64,000 bases of DNA from Pontibacter lucknowensis (GCF_900156415.1 NZ_FTNM01000001.1:1178001-1242000), one strand, 5' to 3'; counted from the first letter of the stretch, positions 1 to 8,797 are shown. A program made the numbers and translations. The notes: generated by a model not told the origin, from the letters alone.

Positions 1-102
1 AATCTGCCTAACGTAATGGACGGCGGTATTGAAGATTTCGTGGAAGAGCTGCGTATAGCAGAGAACTCCGAGCGTCTGAAAGAAGGTGCTACTGCTGAGT
101 AA
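1..102 (+). CDS. C-terminal end of an unidentified protein (partial)
   Basis: An open frame runs from base 1 and ends in TAA at 100-102, leaving the last 33 residues (visible pieces: NLPNVMDGG, FVEELRIAE, ERLKEGATAE). The tail is acidic and looks like an alpha-helix. The 5' part lies outside the window, and I do not recognise the family from this piece. A strong terminator follows 22 bases after the stop, which supports this being the true end of a transcript. Confidence 0.6.
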   Translation, partial: NLPNVMDGGIEDFVEELRIAENSERLKEGATAE

Positions 103-124
103 TCCGATTATGTGAGATATATTT

Positions 125-166
125 AGGAATGTGGTGCAGCCGAAAGCTGCGCTGCATTCCTTTTTT
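125..166 (+). terminator. Rho-independent terminator
   Basis: A 16-bp stem, counting three G-T wobbles and no mismatch, joins 125-140 to 146-161 around the loop CGAAA. A run of six T follows. It closes the transcript of the partial gene at the window start. Confidence 0.85.
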
Positions 167-319
167 ATTTTATCCCTAACTTGCTAATAGCTGAATCCTT
201 CATTTACTTTAGCTGTATACCTATGCAGCTTTGGAAAAGCAGAGATGAAATTTCAATTCTGACTGCTCGTTCAGATAGATAACAACCATTTAACCATTCA
301 GCAATTTAACAACCTCCCC

Positions 320-1690
320 TTGAAATACCTGCTCGCTATACTGCCCCTCCTATTTCTGCTCTCGATGGTGGGCTGCGAGCCGAAAGAGGAGGTCGTGACC
401 AACGACCCGGATGCGATGCTGCGCTTTTCGGCAGATACGGTGCTGTTTGATACCGTGTTTGTCACGCAAGGCAGCGTCACGAGGCGCCTCAAGGTATACA
501 ACCCCCAAAAGAATGCCGTTCGCATCAGCAGTATCAGCCTGGGGGGGGGTAATACATCTCCTTACAAACTGATCATCAACGGACAGCAAACCCCCATTGC
601 TAATAACCTGGAGCTGCGCGGGCAGGACAGCCTCTATATACTGGTGCGCGTGAACATCAACCCGGCAGATCAGAACCAGCCCTTCCTGGTAGCCGACTCT
701 ATTCTGTTTCATACAAACGGAAACCAACAGAACGTGAAACTGGTAGCCTATGGGCAGGACGCTGTGTTTCATCAGAAAGGGGCGATCGGCAGTACCACCT
801 GGACGGCAGGCAAACCGCACGTGCTGCTCGACACAGTACTCTTGCGCGAAGGAGCAACACTGACCATTGAGAAAGGGGCACGCATATTTGCTACTAACAA
901 AGCGGTGTTGTTGATCAACGGGACGCTGCAGGTGGAGGGCACGCCGGAGGAGCGGGTTACATTTTCAGGTATACGACGCGAGCCAGCCTATGTCAATGCG
1001 CCTGGTCAGTGGGAAGGTATACGCATTCTCACTGGCAGCCAGAACAACACCATCCGCTATGCAGACATCCGCAACACGATTCGCGGCCTCCGGATCGGCA
1101 ATCCCGGTAAGGGGGGCACTTTGGTGGAAGGTTGTGCTATACAGTATGCATTCCTGGACGGCATTGTGGCTTTCACTTCAGATGTGAAGGTGGTGAATAC
1201 GCTGATCCAGAACTGTGGGCAGTATAGTTTTGGGGGCCTGGGTGGTGGCAACTACGAAGTGCTGTACTCGACCATCGTTAATTATCAGAACCAGATGCAG
1301 CGTGAGACACCGGCCTTCGTGATCGCTGACTTTATACCTGGAACCGATATCCGTAATCAACCCACTCAGTTAAAGCTGGTCAACAGTATCGTCTACAGCG
1401 ACGGCTCCAGCTACGCAAACGAGGTGTTGCTGGAGGGTGATATATCCGCAGAGGTAGCACACAACATACTGCGCACGGAGGCTTACAGAAACACACTCAA
1501 TATCAACGGGAACCTGCTCAACATCGATCCTAAGTTCAAAGACGTACGCAAGCAGGATTTCAGGCTTGACACCCTCTCCCCTGCCAGCAGCGCTGCGCTG
1601 CCTCTGCCAGGTATAAGCAAGGACCTCAAAGGTATAGAGCGTAGCGTAAGTAAACCCGATATAGGTGCCTTTGAGCGGGTTGTTGATTGA
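320..1690 (+). CDS. Lipoprotein with right-handed beta-helix domain
   Basis: This is a 456-residue predicted lipoprotein. The first 18 residues are a hydrophobic leader ending in LSMVGC, so Cys19 is the likely lipidated residue. Residues about 35-130 look like an immunoglobulin-type beta domain. From about 160 onward there are short beta-strand turns rich in N, G and I (GTLQVEGTPEERVTFSGI, NTIRYADIRN) typical of a parallel beta-helix. The end, KPDIGAFE, is the signature ending of the choice-of-anchor Q/beta-helix surface proteins of Bacteroidota. The start is a TTG at 320; it is the only start that keeps the whole leader. No ligand can be deduced; such proteins often bind or process polysaccharide. 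It stands alone between a terminator and the YjbQ gene. Confidence 0.75.
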   Translation: MKYLLAILPLLFLLSMVGCEPKEEVVTNDPDAMLRFSADTVLFDTVFVTQGSVTRRLKVYNPQKNAVRISSISLGGGNTSPYKLIINGQQTPIANNLELRGQDSLYILVRVNINPADQNQPFLVADSILFHTNGNQQNVKLVAYGQDAVFHQKGAIGSTTWTAGKPHVLLDTVLLREGATLTIEKGARIFATNKAVLLINGTLQVEGTPEERVTFSGIRREPAYVNAPGQWEGIRILTGSQNNTIRYADIRNTIRGLRIGNPGKGGTLVEGCAIQYAFLDGIVAFTSDVKVVNTLIQNCGQYSFGGLGGGNYEVLYSTIVNYQNQMQRETPAFVIADFIPGTDIRNQPTQLKLVNSIVYSDGSSYANEVLLEGDISAEVAHNILRTEAYRNTLNINGNLLNIDPKFKDVRKQDFRLDTLSPASSAALPLPGISKDLKGIERSVSKPDIGAFERVVD

Positions 1691-1856
1691 GTGAATTTGA
1701 TTAATGGTGCAATGGTTAAGGAAGCAGGCACTTTATATCTTCGTTTACCCGAATGGTGTATTCACGTATGAACCATAACAATCGACTCAATTAGAAGTCA
1801 TCCATAAAAACCAATCACTCATTCACTCCATCACTCATTCACTAACTCAAAAAAAC

Positions 1857-2282
1857 ATGTGGTTTCAGAAAGAGATACGCTTGCCAGCCGTAAAACGTGG
1901 TTTTCACCTGATCACCGACCTGCTTACAGCACAACTGCCTGAGCTGGAGAACTACAGAGTTGGGCTGGCGCATATCTTCATCAAGCATACCTCTGCCAGC
2001 CTTTGCATCAATGAAGATGCGGACCCTACCGTGCGGCAGGATTTTGAAAGCCACTTCAATCACATAGTACCTGAAAATGCTCCCTATTACCGTCATACCA
2101 TGGAAGGCCCTGACGATATGCCAGCGCACCTGAAGGCTGCCTTGCTGGGTAGTTCTGTTACGGTGCCGATCTCAGATGGGGAGTTTAATATGGGAACCTG
2201 GCAAGGCGTATACCTGTGCGAGCATCGCAACCATGCTTCTAAGCGCACAGTAGTGGTTACCCTGCAGGGCGAAGGCTACTAA
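1857..2282 (+). CDS. YjbQ family protein (UPF0047)
   Basis: This 141-residue protein has the full length of the YjbQ/UPF0047 family. The conserved family motifs are present in order: HTSASL near residue 45, NEDADPTVRQD near 53, HTMEGPDDMPAH near 80-91 and GTWQGVYLCEHR near 113-124. Members have been described as having weak thiamine-phosphate synthase activity when overproduced, but the cellular role is not settled. It is cytoplasmic, with no leader. It runs convergently towards the M43 protease gene with only 13 bases between them and no obvious terminator. Confidence 0.9.
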   Translation: MWFQKEIRLPAVKRGFHLITDLLTAQLPELENYRVGLAHIFIKHTSASLCINEDADPTVRQDFESHFNHIVPENAPYYRHTMEGPDDMPAHLKAALLGSSVTVPISDGEFNMGTWQGVYLCEHRNHASKRTVVVTLQGEGY

Positions 2283-2295
2283 GGTATAGACACCG

Positions 2296-3795
2296 TTACT
2301 TCACAATACTCACTTTCGTAACAGCGATACCATTGGTGCTGGTCGTGCGCAGGAGATACATACCGGCTGGCAGGTGCTGCACATCCAGTCTGATCACTCT
2401 CTCTTCTACCTGTTCGCGCAATAGCACCTGCCCGTGACGGTTCATTAGCTCGACCACCTGAATTTGCTGGCGGGCTGCCTGCTCTAGTATGATATAGCCA
2501 CTTGCCGGGTTCGGGTATACCTTCACATTCTCTGCTGTTACGTAGATATACTCCTCTTTGGAAAGGGTGTGGCTCGATTTCTCATTGGAGGTGGTGAGGG
2601 TGACGCGGTACCTGCCCGGCCGGTTATACCTGACGGTGGGGTTCTGCGCTGTGGAAGAGGCAGGCGTGCCGCCCTCAAACTCCCATAGCCACTGTGTAGG
2701 CTTGAAGCCAGCAAATGAACCCAGGAACTGAACCTGATCGCCGGGAGCCAGCAGGGTATCTTGAGGCTGGGCGGTGCTGAAGCGGGAGCGCAACTCACCA
2801 GTGCAGGCTGTTGACTCAAACATATACCCGCGGGCTGACTGCAGTATACCTTGCATGTAAGCGGCTTGGCCTTTGGTGAAAAGGCTCATGCAGGCATCAT
2901 CAGAGTAATCCATGTAGTTTTGCCACATATTGCCATAAGGGCCGTTGTCGCACGATACCTCTATTCCGTCCGGGCAGCCATCCGTCTGCGTGAGCTGATT
3001 GGGGGTGTCATCTATATCATCGGTGTCGTTGCAGGTCATGCCATTCCCCCAGATGTGCTTCAGGCCCAGCCAGTGACCCACTTCGTGCGTAGCGGTGCGT
3101 CCCCGGTTATAAGCCCACAGGCTGTTGTTAAATGGAGCTGCTCCCACTGTACGATAGTGCAGCACCACTCCATCGCGATCGGGTAAGGCGCTGGGTGAGG
3201 AAGCGTATCCTATGCTGCTGGTGCCCAGGTTGCCTATCCAGATGTTCAGATACTGTTTTGTATCCCAGGCATCGAGGCCACCGTTTGCCGTGGACTTAAT
3301 CTGATCCGAGAAATAGCTGAAGCTCTCTTTGTTAGTTAGGGTGCGGGTGATTCCTGATGTCGGATTGCCATTCGGATCTACCATGGCCAGGCAAAATTCG
3401 ATGCGGGTGTCAGCGGCGAAAGATCGAAAGTAATCGGGAGTATTGGTAGTGTCCGCATTGAGACGGCGAAAGTCCTCGTTCAGGACGGCAAGTTGCGAAA
3501 GCACCTGTGTATCGCTGATGTTTTCGCTGCCGGTTTTATAGACTACATGGAACACTACCGGTATGGTAATGGTAGCCTGCTGCATGGCCTGTCCGGCGGG
3601 TCGTTGGCGCATGAGCTGCTGTACGGCCTGCTGCGTTCTTAAACTCCGCTCCTCAAAGCCAGGGTCCTGTCGTTTTAAAACCTCCAGGTATGCCTCTGTG
3701 CTGCAGCCACGGCCTTGTTCTGTTGTTTGCGCAAAAGCGAAACGAACAAAGGCAAAGGTCAGAAATAGTGCTAGGGTACAGACACGCATACACAC
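2296..3795 (-). CDS. Secreted M43 zinc metalloprotease with PKD and T9SS tail
   Basis: This 499-residue protein has a leader ending near FAFAQ (residue 23). The catalytic motif HEVGHWLGLKH at 237-247 is the HExxHxxGxxH zinc site of the pappalysin-like (M43) family. A Met-turn region, YMDYSDDACM, follows at 294-303, and several cysteines probably form disulfides. Residues about 340-420 form a PKD-like beta domain. Residues 425-499 (VYPNPASG, LPAGMYLLR, ending KVSIVK) form a type A T9SS sorting domain, so the protease should cross the outer membrane by T9SS and stay on the surface or be released. The third residue is also Met, and a start there would trim two residues. Likely a nutritional or processing protease. 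Confidence 0.9.
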   Translation of the reverse strand: MCMRVCTLALFLTFAFVRFAFAQTTEQGRGCSTEAYLEVLKRQDPGFEERSLRTQQAVQQLMRQRPAGQAMQQATITIPVVFHVVYKTGSENISDTQVLSQLAVLNEDFRRLNADTTNTPDYFRSFAADTRIEFCLAMVDPNGNPTSGITRTLTNKESFSYFSDQIKSTANGGLDAWDTKQYLNIWIGNLGTSSIGYASSPSALPDRDGVVLHYRTVGAAPFNNSLWAYNRGRTATHEVGHWLGLKHIWGNGMTCNDTDDIDDTPNQLTQTDGCPDGIEVSCDNGPYGNMWQNYMDYSDDACMSLFTKGQAAYMQGILQSARGYMFESTACTGELRSRFSTAQPQDTLLAPGDQVQFLGSFAGFKPTQWLWEFEGGTPASSTAQNPTVRYNRPGRYRVTLTTSNEKSSHTLSKEEYIYVTAENVKVYPNPASGYIILEQAARQQIQVVELMNRHGQVLLREQVEERVIRLDVQHLPAGMYLLRTTSTNGIAVTKVSIVK

Positions 3796-3926
3796 AGATC
3801 AAACAGGCATCGAAGAGCACAAGCGCAGATAAAGTACATAGCTTGAGCGGCTTAGTAGAGCAAAATACGCAATTTAGCCCTTAAAAAGGAAATCAGGACA
3901 ACAAGAGATTGCTTGTTCAGACTTGC

Positions 3927-4502
3927 TTACAGATTGGCATCAACACGATAGCGAAGCGAATCTCCGAAAATAAGCTTCTGCACACCCTCTACCCGATAGC
4001 CAGACAAATTACCAGATCCTGGTTCTGCAGTCAGGCTGATGTTTCTTTTAGAGTAAAACAGCAGATTTTCTTCCAGCACCACCGCTTCGAGACGTTCCAG
4101 CTTCTGGAACGGCGACACCGTAAGCTGGAGGCGTTCTACAGGGGCAGCTGCTTCGGCATCTTTTGTGAAAATGCTCACTGTGCTGCCATTGGGCAAGGTA
4201 TGGCGCTCCTCTTTATAAAAATCGCGCAGGGCAGGTCGGCTCAGATCTACCTCCTGAAAAATGGCTAATTCCTTTTCCCAGTCCATCTCCTCCATCTGAG
4301 CGGTTTCAGTCGGCTGCCCTTTAGTGATAACCGACTTCAGCACAGGCGGCTGTTCCTGTTGCAGGCGGGCCGTCTGCTCTTGCAGGTAACCTGTCAGGTC
4401 ATAGGCAGGCTCTTTCCCCTCTGCAAGTGGCGGCGTAGGGCGTTCGCAAGCCGTGACACCCCACAGCAGGGCAAATAGTCCGATGATGCGATAGCTGCTC
4501 AA
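3927..4502 (-). CDS. Predicted lipoprotein, function unknown
   Basis: This 191-residue protein carries a lipoprotein leader whose lipobox GVTAC puts the lipidated Cys at residue 19. A Gln/Glu-rich helical stretch follows (about 35-95), then a beta-rich C-terminal half. I do not recognise the family. The gene begins one base after the stop codon of gpmI on the same strand, so the two are probably co-transcribed and translationally coupled. No functional link to glycolysis can be read from the protein. Confidence 0.75.
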   Translation of the reverse strand: MSSYRIIGLFALLWGVTACERPTPPLAEGKEPAYDLTGYLQEQTARLQQEQPPVLKSVITKGQPTETAQMEEMDWEKELAIFQEVDLSRPALRDFYKEERHTLPNGSTVSIFTKDAEAAAPVERLQLTVSPFQKLERLEAVVLEENLLFYSKRNISLTAEPGSGNLSGYRVEGVQKLIFGDSLRYRVDANL

Positions 4503-4503
4503 C

Positions 4504-6036
4504 TTACTGCGCTTTCTGAAGAAGTGATTCGCCGGTCATTTCTGCTGGCTGCGCTATACCCATCAGGTCCAGTATAGTCGGGGCGATATCGCCCAGTTTC
4601 CCTGGCCTTAAGGTACCATTGTAGTCATTGCTCACCAGTACGCAAGGTACCAGGTTAGTAGTGTGGGCCGTGTTCGGTGTGCCATCCGGGTTGATCATGA
4701 AATCAGCATTACCGTGGTCCGCTATCACAATCACGTCGTAGTCGCTTTCCAGAGCCGCATTGATCACCGCCTCGGCGCAACGGTCTACTGTTTCACAGGC
4801 TTTCACAGCGGCATCGAATACACCGGTATGGCCCACCATGTCCGGGTTGGCGAAGTTGAGACAAATAAAGTCGGCTGTTTTTTGCTGGAGCTCCGGCATT
4901 ATCGCATCACGGATCTCGTAGGCGCTCATCTCAGGCTGGAGGTCATAGGTGGCTACCTTTGGTGATGGGCACAACAGACGCTTTTCGCCATCAAATGGTA
5001 GCTCGCGACCACCGGAGAAGAAGAAGGTCACGTGAGGGTACTTTTCAGTCTCGGCAATGCGAATCTGCTTGCGGCCAGCTTTGGCCACCACTTCGCCGAG
5101 GGTATTGTTCAGGTTGTCCTTCTCAAATATGGCATCCACGCCCACAAAGGTTTCGTCGTAATTGGTCATGGTGATGTACTGCAGGTTGAGCTTGTGCATG
5201 TTTTGCTCAGGGAAGTCCTGCTGTGTAAGTGCCTGCGTGATCTCCCGGCCACGGTCAGTGCGGAAGTTAAAGCAGATCACCACATCGCCGTCTTTGATGG
5301 TGGCGATTGGCTGCTGTTCATCATTTACTTTTACGATAGGCTGAATAAACTCATCTGTAACGCCTGCATTGTAAGAATCCAGTACCGATTTGATGAGGTT
5401 TTGCGAAGGTGTACCCTTGCCATGCACCAGCAGGTCGTAAGCCAGTTTCACGCGCTCCCAGCGGTTGTCGCGGTCCATGGCGTAATAGCGTCCGATCACA
5501 GAGGAGATGGTGCCGGTCGTGTTTTCGAGGTGCTGCTCCAGGTCGTTGATATACTTCACGCCCCCTTTGGGATCTGTGTCGCGGCCATCCATAAAGGCAT
5601 GGATGTATACCTTGTCCAGGCCATAGTCGAAGGCGGTTGTGCAGAGCGCCTTAAGGTGCTTTATATGAGAGTGCACGCCACCGTCTGATAGCAGCCCGAT
5701 CAGGTGTACGTCCTTCTTGTTTTCCTTGGCAAAGGTATAAGCGCCAGCAAGTGCCGGCATGGCAGCCAGTTTATGCTCTGCGATGGATTTATTGATACGC
5801 ACCAGATCCTGGTACACCACACGACCAGCGCCCAGGTTCATGTGGCCTACCTCTGAGTTGCCCATCTGCCCCTCCGGAAGCCCTACCGCCTCACCAGAAG
5901 CTTGCAGCGTCGTGTGCTGGTAGGTCTGAATGATATGATCGTAGAAGGGCGTATGCGCCTTATGAATAGCTGAAACCTCTGGATTGGTGGCGATTCCCCA
6001 ACCATCCAGAATCATGAGCATTACCTTTTTATCCAT
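4504..6036 (-). CDS. gpmI: 2,3-bisphosphoglycerate-independent phosphoglycerate mutase
   Basis: The enzyme interconverts 3- and 2-phosphoglycerate in glycolysis and gluconeogenesis using two metal ions and a phosphoserine. At 510 residues it is the normal length of the cofactor-independent family. The first metal site DGWG is at 11-14 and the catalytic Ser61 sits in QMGNSEVGHMNLGAGR. The C-terminal metal motif VIADHGNAD and the following TAHTTNLVP are intact. A perfect Bacteroidota -7 element (TATATTTG, reverse strand 6048-6041) ends four bases before the ATG, which suggests a leaderless mRNA. The lipoprotein gene follows after a single base. Confidence 0.97.
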   Translation of the reverse strand: MDKKVMLMILDGWGIATNPEVSAIHKAHTPFYDHIIQTYQHTTLQASGEAVGLPEGQMGNSEVGHMNLGAGRVVYQDLVRINKSIAEHKLAAMPALAGAYTFAKENKKDVHLIGLLSDGGVHSHIKHLKALCTTAFDYGLDKVYIHAFMDGRDTDPKGGVKYINDLEQHLENTTGTISSVIGRYYAMDRDNRWERVKLAYDLLVHGKGTPSQNLIKSVLDSYNAGVTDEFIQPIVKVNDEQQPIATIKDGDVVICFNFRTDRGREITQALTQQDFPEQNMHKLNLQYITMTNYDETFVGVDAIFEKDNLNNTLGEVVAKAGRKQIRIAETEKYPHVTFFFSGGRELPFDGEKRLLCPSPKVATYDLQPEMSAYEIRDAIMPELQQKTADFICLNFANPDMVGHTGVFDAAVKACETVDRCAEAVINAALESDYDVIVIADHGNADFMINPDGTPNTAHTTNLVPCVLVSNDYNGTLRPGKLGDIAPTILDLMGIAQPAEMTGESLLQKAQ

Positions 6037-6040
6037 AGTG

Positions 6041-6048
6041 CAAATATA
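6041..6048 (-). promoter_or_regulatory. -7 promoter element of gpmI (leaderless arrangement)
   Basis: Read on the reverse strand the site is TATATTTG, an exact match to TAnnTTTG. With the usual spacing, transcription would start at or within a base of the A of the gpmI ATG at 6036. No TTG is visible at the expected -33 distance. Confidence 0.55.
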
Positions 6049-6278
6049 AGATAATCTGTGGTGCCTTATGGCTTATGTAGCTGATTTATGCGTTGGTAAT
6101 GGGAAGCCTCACCATAAATGCTTAAATTGTAGCTGATGCCGGAAGTCATGTCCTGCTTAGGACTGCAGAGAACAGCGCGGCAGCTGTAGACCCTGGTGAA
6201 TAAAAGCTACGCCGGATATGCGTCTGTAACGGCAGATATATTAATCCCGTTACATCGGTAAATATTGATTATTCCTAA
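6049..6278. other. Intergenic region between gpmI and the DUF4783 gene
   Basis: Together with its flanks this gene-free stretch spans 6037-6354, between two divergent genes. I see the two promoter elements listed separately and no ORF, RNA gene or clear hairpin terminator in it. Confidence 0.5.
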
Positions 6279-6286
6279 TAAATTTG
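6279..6286 (+). promoter_or_regulatory. -7 promoter element of the DUF4783 gene
   Basis: TAAATTTG matches TAnnTTTG exactly. A start of transcription near 6291 gives a leader of about 64 bases before the ATG at 6355. It also rules against the longer reading frame start at 6265, which would lie upstream of the transcript. Confidence 0.5.
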
Positions 6287-6354
6287 GGACCTTGCTTACG
6301 ACTTTTGTTGGCATAGTTTTAGCTGATACGAGGACGAGATTACTTACACACCTT

Positions 6355-6777
6355 ATGAAAAACTTTAAAAATATTGCTGTAGTACTTTTCTTAGCTTTTG
6401 TCACTTCCTTATTTGCATCCGGACAGGCTATGGCCCAGAAGGATGTGTTTGACGGAGTGGAGGCTGCCATGCGTGCAGGATCGGCTAAAGATTTGGCCAG
6501 GCACTTCGACAGCAAGGTAAGTTTGTCGTTTGCAGATGAGAAAGCCACTGACTACAGCAAGACGCAGGCGGAGTTTGTGATGAAGAACTTTTTCAGCAAA
6601 AACCCGCCTACAGGCTTTGCTTACAACTTCCCGACGCCGAGTGAGTCTGTTCGGAAAGACAAGCGCTATGTGATCGGCACCTATACGCATCGCAACGGTT
6701 CTTACACCGTTTTGATCCGTGTGAAGGACGCAGGAGGCAAGTTCCTGATCCATTCTGTCGATTTCATAAAAGATTAA
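6355..6777 (+). CDS. DUF4783 family exported protein
   Basis: This is a 140-residue protein. The first 28 residues form a signal peptide (MKNFKNIAVVLF to SGQAMAQ). The mature part fits the DUF4783 family, small exported proteins of Bacteroidota: residues about 33-50 (EAAMRAGSAKDLARHFD), then SFADEKATDYSKTQAEF, FFSKNPPTGF, and a beta-rich end with YVIGTYTHRNGSYTVLIR. The fold resembles SnoaL/NTF2-like small domains, but the function is unknown. The ATG at 6355 is preferred because it begins the signal peptide and follows the promoter at 6279-6286. A terminator separates it from nadC, a pairing that I recall as common in this phylum. Confidence 0.8.
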   Translation: MKNFKNIAVVLFLAFVTSLFASGQAMAQKDVFDGVEAAMRAGSAKDLARHFDSKVSLSFADEKATDYSKTQAEFVMKNFFSKNPPTGFAYNFPTPSESVRKDKRYVIGTYTHRNGSYTVLIRVKDAGGKFLIHSVDFIKD

Positions 6778-6803
6778 GCAGATAATAGTGAGATTTTTAG
6801 CAA

Positions 6804-6832
6804 GGCTCGGGATATATACCGGGCCTTTTTTT
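6804..6832 (+). terminator. Terminator after the DUF4783 gene
   Basis: The stem GGCTCGG/CCGGGCC (one G-T pair) encloses a loop of AT repeats and is followed by seven T. Its T-run merges into the -7 element of the nadC promoter. Confidence 0.75.
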
Positions 6833-6839
6833 ATTTTTG
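6832..6839 (+). promoter_or_regulatory. -7 promoter element of nadC (leaderless arrangement)
   Basis: TATTTTTG matches TAnnTTTG. The last G lies four bases before the GTG start codon at 6844, the same geometry as at gpmI, so transcription probably begins at the start codon. No -33 TTG is obvious because the terminator hairpin of the preceding gene occupies that space. Confidence 0.5.
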
Positions 6840-6843
6840 CACC

Positions 6844-7701
6844 GTGAAAGCATCATACCTGACAGAACAAAGCATAGCCGAGTTTATATCCAGGGCCCTG
6901 GCCGAGGATATAGGCGATGGCGACCACTCGTCGCTGGCTTCTATTCCGAACGATGCCCAGAACCAGGCAAGACTACTGGTAAAGGGTGACGGCATACTGG
7001 CTGGCGTGGAGCTGGCTGGTTACATCTTTAAGCAAGTAGACCCGGAGCTGCAGGTAGAAGTACTGCTGCAGGACGGTGCCGAAGTGAAGTTTGGCGACGT
7101 AGCCCTGACCGTGAAAGGCAAGGCACAGTCCATCCTCACGGCCGAGCGACTGGTGTTGAACTGCATGCAGCGCATGAGCGGCATCGCGACCTATACCCAT
7201 TACCTGAATTCGCTGATAGCCGGCACGAAGGCGAAGCTGCTGGACACCCGCAAAACCACACCTAACTTCCGCATCATGGAAAAATGGGCGGTGCTGATCG
7301 GTGGCGGCGTGAACCACCGCTTCGGGCTGTTCGATATGATCATCCTGAAAGACAACCACGTGGACTATGCCGGCGGTATACGCGAAGCAATCGAAGCGAC
7401 GCAGCGTTACCTGAAGGCGAAAGGCAAGGACCTGCGCATTGAAGTAGAAACCCGGAACCTGGACGAGGTGAAAGAGGCACTCGAGACAGGCGGCATCCAC
7501 CGTATCATGCTCGACAACATGACGCCGGAGATGATGAAGCAAGCCGTAGCCCTGATCAGCGGCCGCTTTGAAACAGAAGCATCAGGCGGTATCACAGAAG
7601 CGACTATTGCGGAGGTGGCCAAGTGCGGTGTCGACTTTATATCGGTAGGCGCTTTAACGCACTCTATCAAAAGTATGGACCTCAGCCTGAAGGCTTATTA
7701 A
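6844..7701 (+). CDS. nadC: Nicotinate-nucleotide pyrophosphorylase (carboxylating)
   Basis: Quinolinate phosphoribosyltransferase converts quinolinate and PRPP to nicotinate mononucleotide, the last step feeding de novo NAD synthesis. The 285 residues are the usual length. Visible family motifs are EDIGDGDHSS near 21, LDTRKTTPNFR near 135 (phosphate binding), EVETRNLDE near 199, MLDNMTPE near 222, ASGGI near 246 and ISVGALTHS near 265. Translation starts at GTG 6844, giving MKASYLTEQS, in register with family N-termini. No other NAD-synthesis gene is next to it. Confidence 0.96.
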   Translation: MKASYLTEQSIAEFISRALAEDIGDGDHSSLASIPNDAQNQARLLVKGDGILAGVELAGYIFKQVDPELQVEVLLQDGAEVKFGDVALTVKGKAQSILTAERLVLNCMQRMSGIATYTHYLNSLIAGTKAKLLDTRKTTPNFRIMEKWAVLIGGGVNHRFGLFDMIILKDNHVDYAGGIREAIEATQRYLKAKGKDLRIEVETRNLDEVKEALETGGIHRIMLDNMTPEMMKQAVALISGRFETEASGGITEATIAEVAKCGVDFISVGALTHSIKSMDLSLKAY

Positions 7702-7712
7702 TTGAATTTATA

Positions 7713-7752
7713 CCTGCTCCGTGGGGAGCGGGCGCTTATTTTTTATTTTTTT
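7713..7752 (+). terminator. Terminator after nadC
   Basis: CCTGCTCC pairs with GGAGCGGG (7725-7732, one G-T) around GTGG, and a T-rich tract follows to 7752. The next gene's ATG comes directly after the tract, which argues against the longer TTG-start frame at 7702. Confidence 0.7.
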
Positions 7753-8334
7753 ATGCAACAAAATCAACGTTACCGGATGCAGTCAAGTGCTGCTCCGAAT
7801 GCCATTCGCACCAAAAAGTACCAACTGGAGAAAAATACTTTCACAGGTATAGCCCTTGCGAAGGTATGGCGCAAAGATTGGTGGATGGCGCTTATTCCGC
7901 TGGTGCTTTTCCTGCTGCCGGCTGTGTTTAGCTTCTCATGGTGGTGGGTAGCGGGTGCTATTCTGGTTACCCTTATTTTTGTGCTGCTTCGTTCCGCTCA
8001 GGTGATGGGTGTAACGCAAATGGAGCAGGGCAATCCGCTTTTTGAGAAATTGAGCTACGAGATCGACTCCCGCCAGATCATCCTGAAGCGCAACGAGCGC
8101 GAGGGTATGACCCTGACCTGGGATATGATTGGCTCGGTGGAGCGCAAAGGCGAGTCGTACGTAATGTGGCTCAAGCCACCAACCGAGGCCCAGCTGCCAG
8201 GCGGCTGGAAAGGCTGGCTGGCTAAGACATTCCAGGCGCCGGTGTTTGTGATGCTGCCTTTCCGCATCTTCAATAACCTGAACGACATCAAGTTGCTGGA
8301 GTCGATGCTGCGCCGTAAGGAGTTGATCGCTTAG
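7753..8334 (+). CDS. YcxB-like membrane protein
   Basis: From the ATG at 7753 this is a 193-residue protein. A positively charged N-terminus (RTKKYQLEK) precedes two adjacent membrane helices at about 50-90 (WWMALIPLVLFLLPAVFSF, WWWVAGAILVTLIFVLL). The C-terminal half is a soluble beta domain (SYEIDSRQIILKRN, LTWDMIGSVERKGES, VFVMLPFRIF, LLESMLRRKEL) with the pattern of the YcxB-like C-terminal domain. Function is unknown. A TTG at 7702 would extend the frame, but it would run through the nadC terminator hairpin, so I take the ATG. Confidence 0.7.
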   Translation: MQQNQRYRMQSSAAPNAIRTKKYQLEKNTFTGIALAKVWRKDWWMALIPLVLFLLPAVFSFSWWWVAGAILVTLIFVLLRSAQVMGVTQMEQGNPLFEKLSYEIDSRQIILKRNEREGMTLTWDMIGSVERKGESYVMWLKPPTEAQLPGGWKGWLAKTFQAPVFVMLPFRIFNNLNDIKLLESMLRRKELIA

Positions 8335-8435
8335 TTGCTACAGAACCTACGCCTGTATACCTACCGTAAGAATAGATTTGCTACTGCATTGTGTAGTAGT
8401 GCTTTATAATAAAGACTTATAACCTAAAAATAGAG

Positions 8436-8735
8436 ATGAATAAGAACGTACTTGCAGTATTTTCAGCAGTTTGTGGCCTGGCGATGATTTCATGCGACAC
8501 GCCAAAAGATAACAGACCAAGCGGTAAAGCCTCTGTAGACTATGTACAGCCTGGCACTCGCAGCACCTATAATGTGTCCGACATGGGCGGTGAGGATCAT
8601 ACTGTGCATACTGATACACACGGAGGTGAAAACATCATGCCTGACAGAGATCTGGGCGGAAACACCATTCAGCCAGGCGACAGCATCCGTGAAACAGAAG
8701 AAGTGAACTCTCCTGCCGGAGCTACGAAGCGATAG
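8436..8735 (+). CDS. Small predicted lipoprotein
   Basis: This 99-residue protein has a leader with lipobox LAMISC, which makes Cys20 the likely lipid anchor. The rest is polar, rich in Gly, Asp, Thr and His (DHTVHTDTHGGEN) and without predicted strong secondary structure. I do not recognise a family. It is followed 21 bases later by a strong terminator, so it is a single-gene transcript. Confidence 0.7.
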   Translation: MNKNVLAVFSAVCGLAMISCDTPKDNRPSGKASVDYVQPGTRSTYNVSDMGGEDHTVHTDTHGGENIMPDRDLGGNTIQPGDSIRETEEVNSPAGATKR

Positions 8736-8756
8736 TTCTGTGCAGAGAGGCTAAGG

Positions 8757-8797
8757 CCTGCCGTCGCTGACAATAAGCAGCGGCGGCAGGTTTTTTT
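8757..8797 (+). terminator. Strong terminator after the small lipoprotein gene
   Basis: A 13-bp stem with one G-T pair (8757-8769 with 8778-8790) around an eight-base loop is followed by seven T. Confidence 0.9.

Noticed and set aside
6265..6354. Longer start for the DUF4783 gene
   Set aside because: The extra 30 residues precede a standard signal peptide and overlap the promoter region, so the ATG at 6355 is preferred.
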